Of a DNA stretch of 28,093 bases, positions 19,980 to 28,093 are shown piece by piece. The DNA is from Plakobranchus ocellatus (Eukaryota; Mollusca; Gastropoda; Plakobranchidae): NCBI GenBank assembly GCA_019648995.1, contig BLXT01004673.1, forward strand, positions 1,597,232 to 1,625,324, read 5' to 3'. The position numbers and the translations under genes are program-made. A model generated the notes under the pieces. It was not told where the DNA came from, searched no databases, and saw nothing but the letters and a program-made list of their open reading frames with translations. Positions within the stretch are counted from its first letter, which is position 1. The number at the start of each line of letters is the position of its first letter.

Positions 19980-21164
19980 TTGAGGGTTCTAAACGTGCCA
20001 AAACAAAAGTAACGTAAGTAAGTCTTTGTTGACGCAGCTCCCTGTGTGCTAATCCAGTGCCGAGCTGACAATATGGCAGAAGACACCAATTGAGCTTGAC
20101 TGTGATCCGTCGGTTTCATGGTGTAGCTTTTGATCTCGCTCTTTTCTTCAATTTGCTGAGCATTCGTACTTTTTTTAAATGTAGAGAAATTCGCTGCACG
20201 TTCTCGCTCGATTTTCAGGATTTTCGGTTCTTTTGGCAACGTAACTTTGACTGCTGTTGTTTTGCTTCCGATAAAGAATTAAAATCGCTACAAAAATAAA
20301 TGGAAAAACATAATTTTTTCTAGCACTAAATGCAAAATCTTTGAAAAAAATCTTGTCTTAGAACATTTAAAAAAGAATGTGATCTGGTTGCTGAGTTATA
20401 ATACTAAACATTAAGAAAGGCGAATGCAGTCTGACATGCTTGTTATCAATGTTAGATGGTGCGTTAATGCGTTAATATCTGACGAAAGACACCTGTTCCC
20501 AAGCTGTTGTGGCAATAAACGATAGAGTGCCAGTGGCCTGATCCAGCTATTTTCATTTCTTTCAAGTAAGTCTTTAAAAGTTTTCAAAGCTATTTCTGAA
20601 ATGTATTAATTTATTTTTCATTCCATCGTACGGAATCAATTTTAATACTGGTTTGAACAATCGGTGCGTGTTCGAACACTGTAACGTTTTGCTTGGCCCA
20701 GAACCAATGGTAAGATTGTGTAGAGCTGCCCATCAGTCATAATTCGGATACATTCTGTATTTTACACAAGATGTTTTATCAGCATTATTTGACAAACAAT
20801 CCTTATATGGGATAAAACACCGCTTATTGTGTCGTGAACAAAGGACAACCTCATGCATCACATGCCATGCAGAATATCTTGTGAGAGATGACATAAATGT
20901 CACATTGTATAGTTTAATTGACGCTTTGCTTAAACTATTAAATGCATAACCATATCAATGTTTTAAGTTCACATACTTGGTGAAAAAAATTATCCTTTTA
21001 GCAGCCTCTTCGCCCACAAATAGACACAAGGTAAAAAGAAACAGTAAAAACTACTTGCATCCAGATGCTACTGCTAACTATGAAAGGAATGCGGAAAAAA
21101 CGAAGGTAAACATCATGTAAATCTTTTCACGATACAAACTGATCAGCTTGATCAGCTCTGCGTC
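19980..21164. other. Intergenic DNA, nothing recognised
   Basis: No supported gene. A donor-like CAAGTAAGT at about 20564 follows some moderately GC sequence, but there is no partner exon. Confidence 0.45.
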
Positions 21165-21320
21165 AGCGGAGCACCATCTGTTTTCTCTCTTTTATGAATC
21201 AGCACTCACATTAGCATTATTTGTTAAATTAACATCCACGACAGCGCCGCATCGGGTTTTCTCTAAATGTGCACTCGCATCAACATCATCTACTTTTTTT
21301 TCCCTTAATCGACGATTACA
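21165..21320. repeat. Degenerate two-unit tandem repeat, period about 78 bases
   Basis: Two adjacent segments begin GCGGAGCACC (21165) and GCGCCGCATC (21243). Each continues with GTTTTCTCT and then a GCACTC(A/G)CAT-CA-CAT pattern. They are imperfect and would need alignment to confirm. Confidence 0.4.
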
Positions 21321-21644
21321 TCCGAATCATTCGCTACTCTGTGTTATGATAATGGATATTTTTTTTTCATGATACAATACAAAACCATGAATGAATCATT
21401 ACTGTAGTCATTTTTTTGAAAATATTTTTGAAGTTACCATTTCTTAATCTTTTTTCATCCATTAATTGTTTCTGTGCATCCAAAAATACATAAAGATTTA
21501 CCATCCTTTATTGTCAGACGGTAACAGCTTAGTTGCCTTCAATAAATATATGACGCGAAGGTCGCAAAAAAGGTAAGTTTAAGAGGTAAACAATTTAGGG
21601 AATCAAAATTTGTTGCTGTGAAGTGTTTTCTCTCCTGAAATCTG

Positions 21645-22327
21645 CTTTTTGTCTTGCTGTTTGCCTAGCATTTGCTTCTTTTGCCTTGTTATGTATCGTC
21701 GTATGGTCTATAAGAAGAAAGACTTGCTATGTCTTTCAAATTATTATATTTGGAACATTTTGTACAGTGATAAAGAATAAAAGGAATTATTTATGGAAAA
21801 CAGTTTTGTAAACGACATCTAAGTAACGGGTTGTATGGTTAGGAAATAACCCATTCACGAATTCATCACAATGCATTTTTGCCTGTAATGAAGAAATATG
21901 AAGCTTTCATGTATGGTCTCTCTAAGATTACACAAAAAAGCAAGGCGCAAAGCGGAAATTGAAAAAAAAAGGTGAAGCTAGGCAGCAGACAACGGAATAT
22001 GAACAGGTAATCTATTGTTCAGATTTGCTCGAAAATAAAATCATGAACCGATTCATTGGAGGCAAACGGCTATCGAAATCAGTACTTAGCATAGAATTTG
22101 TTTTTCTCTCTATGATATAAGAGTTTTAAAAAGTCCTGACTCAAAGTTAGTCAAGAATCAATAATTTGAATGACAATATTTTCAGGAATAATATATTGCT
22201 TATTACAGTACAGACATGATGCTACCCCTTAAAAAATCGTTGATAGTTTTATAAAATTTGATTCAAAAACACTTCGACCATAAAGAGATTCGTGACTATA
22301 CTGCATACAAATGGATTTCTGTCTGGC
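21645..22327 (+). repeat. Upstream part of the lectin segmental duplication, copy 2
   Basis: Non-coding sequence colinear with 4258-4886 (landmarks are given under that feature). Similarity is patchy at the far end and close to identical over the last 60 bases before the TATA box. Upstream of 21640 I see no further match to gene 1. Confidence 0.8.
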
Positions 22328-22356
22328 TATATGAGATACTCTGTATCCCAAGCTCG
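22328..22356 (+). promoter_or_regulatory. Core promoter of lectin gene 2 (weakened TATA)
   Basis: Occupies the same place as the gene 1 promoter, but the TATA box reads TATATGAG (22328-22335) instead of TATATAAG. The initiator-like CTCAGC reads CTCGGC, so the predicted start base A is G. The flanking sequence is otherwise almost the same. This suggests changed strength or start choice; it does not prove silence. Confidence 0.55.
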
Positions 22357-22439
22357 GCTTATTCCTCATCTAATGTGGGGCGAACCGTTCCAGAGTCTTT
22401 TACAGTCTACACCTGATCATTCTTTACCAGATCTACACC
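22356..22439 (+). other. First exon of lectin gene 2, with an in-frame upstream ATG
   Basis: Matches gene 1 exon 1 and ends at a consensus donor GTAAGT at 22440. Unlike gene 1 it holds an ATG at 22373-22375. Reading from it, 22 codons plus one base reach the splice junction. Joined to the acceptor at 25659, the frame runs without a stop into the lectin start codon. The context around this ATG (C at -3, T at +4) is weak, so leaky scanning is plausible. Intron 1 runs 22440-25659, about 3.2 kb. Confidence 0.6.
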
Positions 22440-22441
22440 GT

Positions 22442-23104
22442 AAGTATCAATATTTATCATTGTCTTCAAAATAATAGATAGATATATTCAAACAGATAGC
22501 CGGCGTCTATTACACGAAGTTTTCTTACTTTTTCCAAATTAATATTTTGTCCTTCACTGTAGCACCAGGACATTCAGATTCTAGTTATGTCAATTACTCA
22601 TATGCAAGCTGTTTTATACCCAGAAAAAATAGACTTTGAAATTCATACGCAATTTCACAATGGCTGCTAAGTATGAATTTAAGGACATAGTAGGTCAGAA
22701 AGCATAGTACAGTTGGGGGTTAAGGTGTATGTGTGTGAGGCTTTTATGTGTGTGTGAGTTTATTTTTCTGGGGTTTTTTTTTTTTTTGGGTGGGCGTGCC
22801 ATTCCCAGTGGTTCAAAAATTTCTGCAATTGTCTTGTAAAAGAATATGAAAAGCTTTTCACAAAGACCACATTTTTCAATCCACCAATAGCAATTCTTGA
22901 TGTAAATCATTCATGCAGCGTAACAAATGTATTATAAAGCCATTGGGTCCATCTGCTTTTTCCCCAGTATCGCGATGTCTGCAGTCTTTAGTTTCTTGTT
23001 AGGCGATAGATTTTCGAAATTCAATAACATTCTTATTTGACCATTAAGCCATCTTATAGATCTCTTATACGTCTACAAATGACCAATGCTGATGAGCAAG
23101 CAAA
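22442..23104 (+). other. Start of lectin gene 2 intron 1
   Basis: Non-coding. Contains a TTCCAAATTAA block shared with gene 1 intron 1 (about 22537 and 5101) and a T-rich/G-rich stretch near 22770. Nothing else recognised. Confidence 0.55.
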
Positions 23105-25035
23105 TGACTCGTGTATAATTCTTCTTCAGGTACCTTGTCTGCAGCAGATACTGGTGATCATGTTCCCCTAATCAAACGTATTCTCAGTTAACTTAATAAA
23201 GTTGTTGTTGCTACCCTTGCCTGTTGCTCATGACTTTAGGCTTTCAATAAAAGTTATTCTCTGTCTACCTCTACTGCGTTTGCTTTCAATCTTTCCAGTA
23301 ATTGCTAAGTGTTCTAAACCCTTGTATCGGTAAATATGACCTAAAAACTGTAGCTGTCTCCGTCTTGCGTGTTAATAAATGATCGCCCAAGATTGGTGTC
23401 TTTCAGTACAATTTCATTGGATTTTTGTTCTGTTCATGATATCCTCATCATTCTTCTGATAATCCACATGTCTACTGCTTCTAGTTTTTCTCTGTTTCTA
23501 TTTTTATTGTCCAACACTCACTAACACACAAAAGTACCAATCCTACATATGTTTTAATTACACTTATTTTGATTGTCATACTTCTGTTTCTATTTGCAAG
23601 TATTGGTTTCATTTCTTGGAATGTATCTTTAGGCATGGCTATTCTTTTACCTATTTCACTTGTGCATCTGCCATCTGATGTTATCAGTTAACTTATATAT
23701 CTGAATTTTGTAACTTGTTTGATTTGTTCGCCTTTGCTAACGAGATTGCACTTGCGGCTACAGGGTTTGTTTGAGATGACCAAACATTCCCGTATTCTTT
23801 ACATTCAATACAAGCCCATTGTTTTACTCTCTACAGTCTCTAGATGCTTTGGGAATTGGTTACCAGTTTCTGCTATTAAAATTTTATCATCTAAATACCC
23901 GAGATTATAAAGATTATTCCCATTTATGTTTAAGTCTGAAGTATTATCAAGCTTCCTAAAGATTATTTTGCGATATAGGAAAATAGATCAGGAGACATTA
24001 CATATCTCTGCCTCACACCTCTTTTGATGTGTTTGAAATCATTATGATCTCCTTCAATTTTTGCAGATCCCAGTATAAATTCCTAATTACTCTCAGATTT
24101 TTTCCCTCAATGTCGACTAGCATGGTAAACAGCTCTGCAATTTTAATTTCTCAAAAGCCTTAAAATAATCAATGAAACGAAGGTGGAGATCTTTTTTGCA
24201 TTTCTATACACCTTTCCATAAGCATCTACAAAGTGAATATTGTATTTCTAGTCCCTTTATCAGGCACACAGCCAAACTGTCTTACTCATTCTATGCATTA
24301 AAACCCGTAACAGAATGTTTGAAAAACGGCTCATTAAAATGATTGTTCTATGTTTTTCATATGCTGTTGCTTGTGGTATTTTAGGCAGCACTATAAAAAC
24401 AGATTTACTAAGATCGTTTGGATTTGTACCCCTATCGTATATTGCATGAACAAGTTTTGTTGTCAGAACTATTCCTACATTATCTGATGCTTTAATTATT
24501 TCTACTGGTATGCTATCTGATCCTGTGGCTTTTCCAGTTGTCATTTTCCTTATTGCTGCTTCTATATTTTCTTTATAGATAGTTGGCACTTCTACGTGTT
24601 TCTTCATTTTGGGTTTTTTGCACCAAAAAAGCTCGAACATATTCTGACCATCAGTTTTCTGTGTGGTATTTCCTTCTTTTCCATTAATATTGTCTCATCT
24701 TTAGATTTGATGCAGCCAGGGCTACTGCATTTGATTTTTTTACCACTGATGTTCTTATTTTGCTCTATTTCTTGACTTTGTTATTTAATCCATTCTTCTT
24801 TCGCTGCATTGCATTTTGTTTCGATTCTTTTGTTTAGATCTTTGAATTTAGCTCCTACCTTGTTTGATTTGCATCTTTTTACCGGCAAATCGAGCATTTC
24901 TTTGTTTATCCATTTCTTATGCTCTTTTTTTTATCTTTTTGGGGGGAACGTTTTTCTCTATGACTTCAGTAAATGAATTTTTCATTTCTGCCCATAATTC
25001 TTCTACTTCTGGGATGTTTAGAGTTCCTTATTTTT
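23105..25035 (-). mobile_element. LINE fragment (copy D) in lectin gene 2 intron 1, antisense
   Basis: Reverse-strand element from the linker after the endonuclease to the 3' end. The linker reads IPEVEELWAEMKNSF at about 24970-25015. The RT N-terminal part is open over 24260-24640 (KMTTGKATGSDSIPVEI). An FIDYFKAF block lies near 24152-24176, and an intact YLDD catalytic box is the complement of 23886-23897. The tail matches copies A to C. The 3' end reads CCTGAAGAAGAATT. It is 5'-truncated and interrupted by stops outside the 126-residue open stretch. It accounts for most of the extra length of this intron compared with gene 1. Confidence 0.85.
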
Positions 25036-25124
25036 TTATGTACAATACATACCAATACTTTGTCAAACTAAATTCATACCTTTTAACAAAACGTTCATGG
25101 GAAAACAGCCAGCTAAAACATTCT

Positions 25125-25235
25125 AAGATAATTATGCAGTGACATTTCTGTTGCGAGTCTGAGCCCAATCAGCTCTGACGAGGGCCTGAAAGCTCGAGAT
25201 CACCTTATCGTGGACGGACAGAATACACAAAAAAA
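25125..25235 (+). mobile_element. tRNA-derived SINE, family 2, copy c (partial)
   Basis: Forward copy beginning inside the tRNA-like head. B box AGTCTGAGCCC lies at 25156-25166 (decayed), then GAGGGCCTGAAAGCTCGAGATCACCTT as in copies a and b. The A-box end is missing. It sits in intron 1 of lectin gene 2, about 430 bases before the signal-peptide exon. Confidence 0.7.
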
Positions 25236-25661
25236 ACCAGATCCAACTATTTCAAAGGGAAGGGGCTACTTTCAATAAGAAGTATCAAGTTTAAGACATA
25301 AAATTAACTATCCATCTTATGCAAGGTGTTTAGTTGGCTGATTTCCATACGGAGATTTAATTTTACATAGTAACTAAGATTCAATAAATACTTTTGAATT
25401 CATGAACAGCTTAAAAAATCGTAGAAACCTGAAACCTAAGCGATAAGTACCGCATCCTCTGGGCGTGATATTTTCCGTTTTCTGCGAACGTGCATATTTT
25501 GTTAGCAAAAGGTAAAAACATCAGGTCGACATTTTTTTTTTTAGAAAAAGAAAGTTATAAAATTTAAATACAAATTGCAAGTTTCGTATATTTGCTTGTA
25601 TAAATTTGCTGACCTCAAAGAATAATACATCTCATATTGACAAAATTTCTCTCTTCCAGCC

Positions 25662-27599
25662 ATGAATATGTTTCTGTCTCCGATCTTGTTGGTTCTCGGT
25701 GTTCTGGCGATAACATCAGTGCAAAGTAAGACTTGGATTTTAGACAGAAAATGCAAGACAGTAAAAAAAAAACAAACAAAAAAAAAACCCGCATAAGCAC
25801 AAAATGAAAAACTACCAGGGCCATTTTTATAAGAAGACATAAAAAAGGGTAAGTTGTTTGGGTTTGTTTACATTCTTGAACTTGTTACAGAGGTAAAATA
25901 ATTTATAATTCAGATTTGACGCTAGTCATGACAAGGTCAAGGCCCTAAGAAAGAGAAACACAGGATGTAATAGATTTCTTGGGTATTTATCGAATCTTTA
26001 AAAACATTAAGAGACCTAAGGATTCAAAGTTTTGTTACTGCATAGATAAAAATTGGATCGATCTCTATTTGTTCAAAACATGATGGTGTGAAGATAGCTC
26101 ATTTTTGCAGTTGCACTCAACAAATATGTCATAAACACAGTTACTTTTTGGTTGCGATTTGTTTTACTACTAAACTAAGATCGGGTAAACATTTTTATAT
26201 TTTGAGACAGAATAAAAAAAAAAAAAACATAACGAATGCACTAAAAAAGGGTGTTTTCCGTTTTTATCCCTAAAAAAGGGAGGCATATTTTGCAAGGGAT
26301 GTAAAAGGGGTGTAAAAGAACCATATGTTCTACGGCGCTGTTGATGCATTCACCATCATTTTCTTCATCGCAAAAAAATTGAAATTTAGAAATACTAGCC
26401 AAACTCATTGCTGATTTTCATTACTTCACCTAAATATATTTTCAAGAAAAGAAAAGCTGCGAACTAAACATTTAATGCTAGTATTTCTCTTTAGTTTTGA
26501 CTCTTTAGCGGCGCAGTTCCGGCACATCATCAAGATGTCTATCCGCGTCGTTAAGAAGGTTCAAATAGTGTTATAAAATGTCGTTTTGTAAAACTATAAA
26601 ACAACTTTTAGATTAACAAAAACTGACCACATCTAATGGCATGATCTATAGTAACATTTCTATGTTTTTAAAAACTTATTGACGCCCCACGAAAATTTGC
26701 ATAGGCACTACACGTTTGAGCTTAGCTCCACTATAACAAAAAAATTATTACACTCCTGTCAGCCCTATCGGCATAGTGATTCCTAACTCTTTAAATACCG
26801 ATTGTAGGTTCGCACCTGGAGCTATTATTCCTCCATAGTACCATGGGTTTGTATTGTGGGCAATTTACTCTACGTCGTTGCAAATTTTCGACGTATATCC
26901 CACAAGCGAAATTCAATCGAGATGAAAACACATTTTGCTGTTTTGGCTTTATTGTACAAAAATTGAATGCAATAAAATTACTTACTTCACCCATCATGAC
27001 TCGGCTAAAAAATCAGAATGAAAATTTTTTCAGATGTCTCAGACTTAATTATAAGTATGCAGGTTCATTTATGCTTACGAGGATTCCTCTAAAAACTAGT
27101 AACTGGAAGTGTAAAATATCGTTCTGCTGAGCGAGAGTCGAGGAGGCTGTCAGCATATTTGCCAACATAGTTCTTGTTTGTTTTCACAGGTTATGTCCGT
27201 TACAACGAGGCAGGCTACAGTTACACATTGTATGCCGTAAGCAAAGATCGTGAACGCTTCGACCTGGCCAAAATGAATAACCGTTGTAAAGAACGTGGCG
27301 GATACCTTGCTCAGATTGACGATCACGAGGAGTACACATTTTTAGCCAGATATGTGCATTACCTCGGCGGATGGGGACCTTTTTTCACAGGAATAACTGA
27401 TGAAGGGAGTGAGGGCCGGTTCTATTATTACAACGATAAGAAGCCTGCAAAATATCTCAAATGGAGACGGGGCCAACCGGACAACTGGTGGAACGAAGAC
27501 TGTGTGGAGATCTGGCGTTCTGGCCTTAATGACAGGAAATGTAGGAGGAGAGGAAGATACATCTGTGAGATACCCAATACTCACGGATTCCCAAGATAG
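25662..27599 (+). CDS. Secreted C-type lectin 2, perlucin-like (two coding exons: 25662-25725 and 27190-27599)
   Basis: Duplicate of lectin 1, predicted 157 residues from the start at 25662. The exon follows a CTCTCTTCCAG acceptor and encodes signal peptide MNMFLSPILLVLGVLAITSVQ. Its phase-1 donor GTAAG is at 25726, and acceptor TTTTCACAG ends at 27189; the junction codon is Ser. The short-form CTLD has four cysteines (RCKE, DCVEIW, KCRR, YICE), QPD, Glu of CVEIW and LND, the same calcium/sugar set as lectin 1. From first to last Cys the two are about two-thirds identical by eye, with TGITDEGSEGR, PAKYLKWR and QPDNWW unchanged. The N-terminal 30 residues differ strongly, and this copy has an extra basic tail ending FPR. 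A second Met lies two codons in. An upstream in-frame ATG in exon 1 could add 23 residues before the signal peptide. Glycan target and physiological role are inferred from family only. Confidence 0.9.
25726..27189 (+). other. Intron 2 of lectin gene 2
   Basis: Phase-1 intron of about 1.46 kb, with blocks shared with gene 1 intron 2 as described there. No mobile element recognised within it. Confidence 0.7.
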
Positions 27600-27721
27600 G
27601 CTCCACATAGATAAATTGGCCATTTCAAATCTTCAGGTCAAAGACTGGCATTCAGTCCTAGATATTTTTAGGATGTTTTGTTTCTTCAAGAAGTTTCGAA
27701 AAACATATTTAATTAAAAGCC

Positions 27722-27727
27722 AATAAA
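27722..27727 (+). terminator. Poly(A) signal of lectin gene 2
   Basis: AATAAA 123 bases after the stop. The position matching gene 1's signal (just after TCTATTAAAAGAA, about 27783) reads AAAAAG here, so this copy would use an upstream signal and have a shorter 3' UTR. Confidence 0.5.
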
Positions 27728-27896
27728 TATATCCACAAAGCTATAAATGAAATTTAAGTCGTCCATAAAATCTATTAAAAGAAAAAGTTTTTTTCCTGGC
27801 TTTTTTTCCTTTGCTTTTGTACATTTCAATATAAAGTAGAAGGATACAAACATATCTGATCTTTAGTAAAATTTATCAAAAATAATCTATTTATGC

Positions 27897-27898
27897 TT

Positions 27899-27929
<31 letters not shown>

Positions 27930-28003
27930 GTTTGTCTCTCTCTCTCTCTCTCCCTCTCTGTCTGTCTCTCTCTTTCTATCTATCTACCTATCTATCTATC
28001 TCT
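27897..28003. repeat. (TC)n, (TCTG)n and (TATC)n tract
   Basis: Compound pyrimidine microsatellite. It occupies the position equivalent to the TC tract after gene 1 and has a TATC run at its end. Confidence 0.88.
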
Positions 28004-28093
28004 AATTTTGTCTGGATCTATTCTCCTTCGTGTTTTCTTCTTTTTTTCCATCCTCCCCATTGTTCTTGCCATGGTTCCTTTTTTCTCTTTGTT

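Noticed and set aside
19589-20239. Long reverse-strand open frame of 216 residues
   Set aside because: It is mainly the translation of the GA-rich tract and the GATA microsatellite, giving Leu/Ser/Phe and Tyr-Leu-Ser-Ile runs, with no domain.
24864-25142. Forward 92-residue frame with a hydrophobic start
   Set aside because: Antisense to the LINE copy D linker region and running into the SINE fragment; no gene signal.

Overview
This is animal nuclear DNA, most likely from a mollusc and perhaps a gastropod. It is AT-rich and intron-bearing, with abundant microsatellites, tRNA-derived SINEs and decayed retrotransposons. The only convincing host genes are two small secreted C-type lectins of the perlucin-like, galactose-type (QPD) kind that molluscs expand in tandem. 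The gastropod placement is an impression from repeat and gene style, not a proven assignment.

Layout. 1-3950: AT-rich intergenic DNA with two copies of a tRNA-derived SINE (about 353-612 and 2492-2695). 3955-4235: 3' scrap of a LINE. 4258-8244: lectin gene 1, with a TATA promoter, a non-coding first exon, a signal-peptide exon, a single CTLD exon, a poly(A) signal, and a downstream pyrimidine tract ending in (TC)n(CG)n. 9050-11560: decayed LINE on + (endonuclease then reverse transcriptase). About 11780-11880: promoter-like stretch that seems to be a diverged third copy of the lectin promoter, with no gene found behind it. 12600-14130: wreck of a Ty3/Gypsy-type element. 14475-15302: two reverse-strand copies of a second SINE family. 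16775-18010: LINE fragment on -. 18605-18870: unidentified GC-rich segment. 19054-19980: GA-, GACA- and GATA-rich simple repeats. 21645-28003: lectin gene 2, the duplicate of gene 1, whose first intron holds an antisense LINE fragment and a partial SINE.

The two lectin genes share exon order, intron phase, promoter, first exon, parts of both introns, 3' UTR and the downstream TC tract. They are therefore a segmental duplication with start points roughly 17.4 kb apart. Predicted proteins are 149 and 157 residues: a signal peptide plus one short-form four-cysteine CTLD with QPD and LND calcium/sugar-site motifs. The copies have diverged in regulation. Copy 2 has a weaker TATA box, a changed initiator, a lost ancestral poly(A) signal, and an upstream ATG that is in frame with the lectin through the splice. 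I see no novel multi-gene system here; the most interesting material is the divergence between the two lectin copies and the possible third promoter copy.
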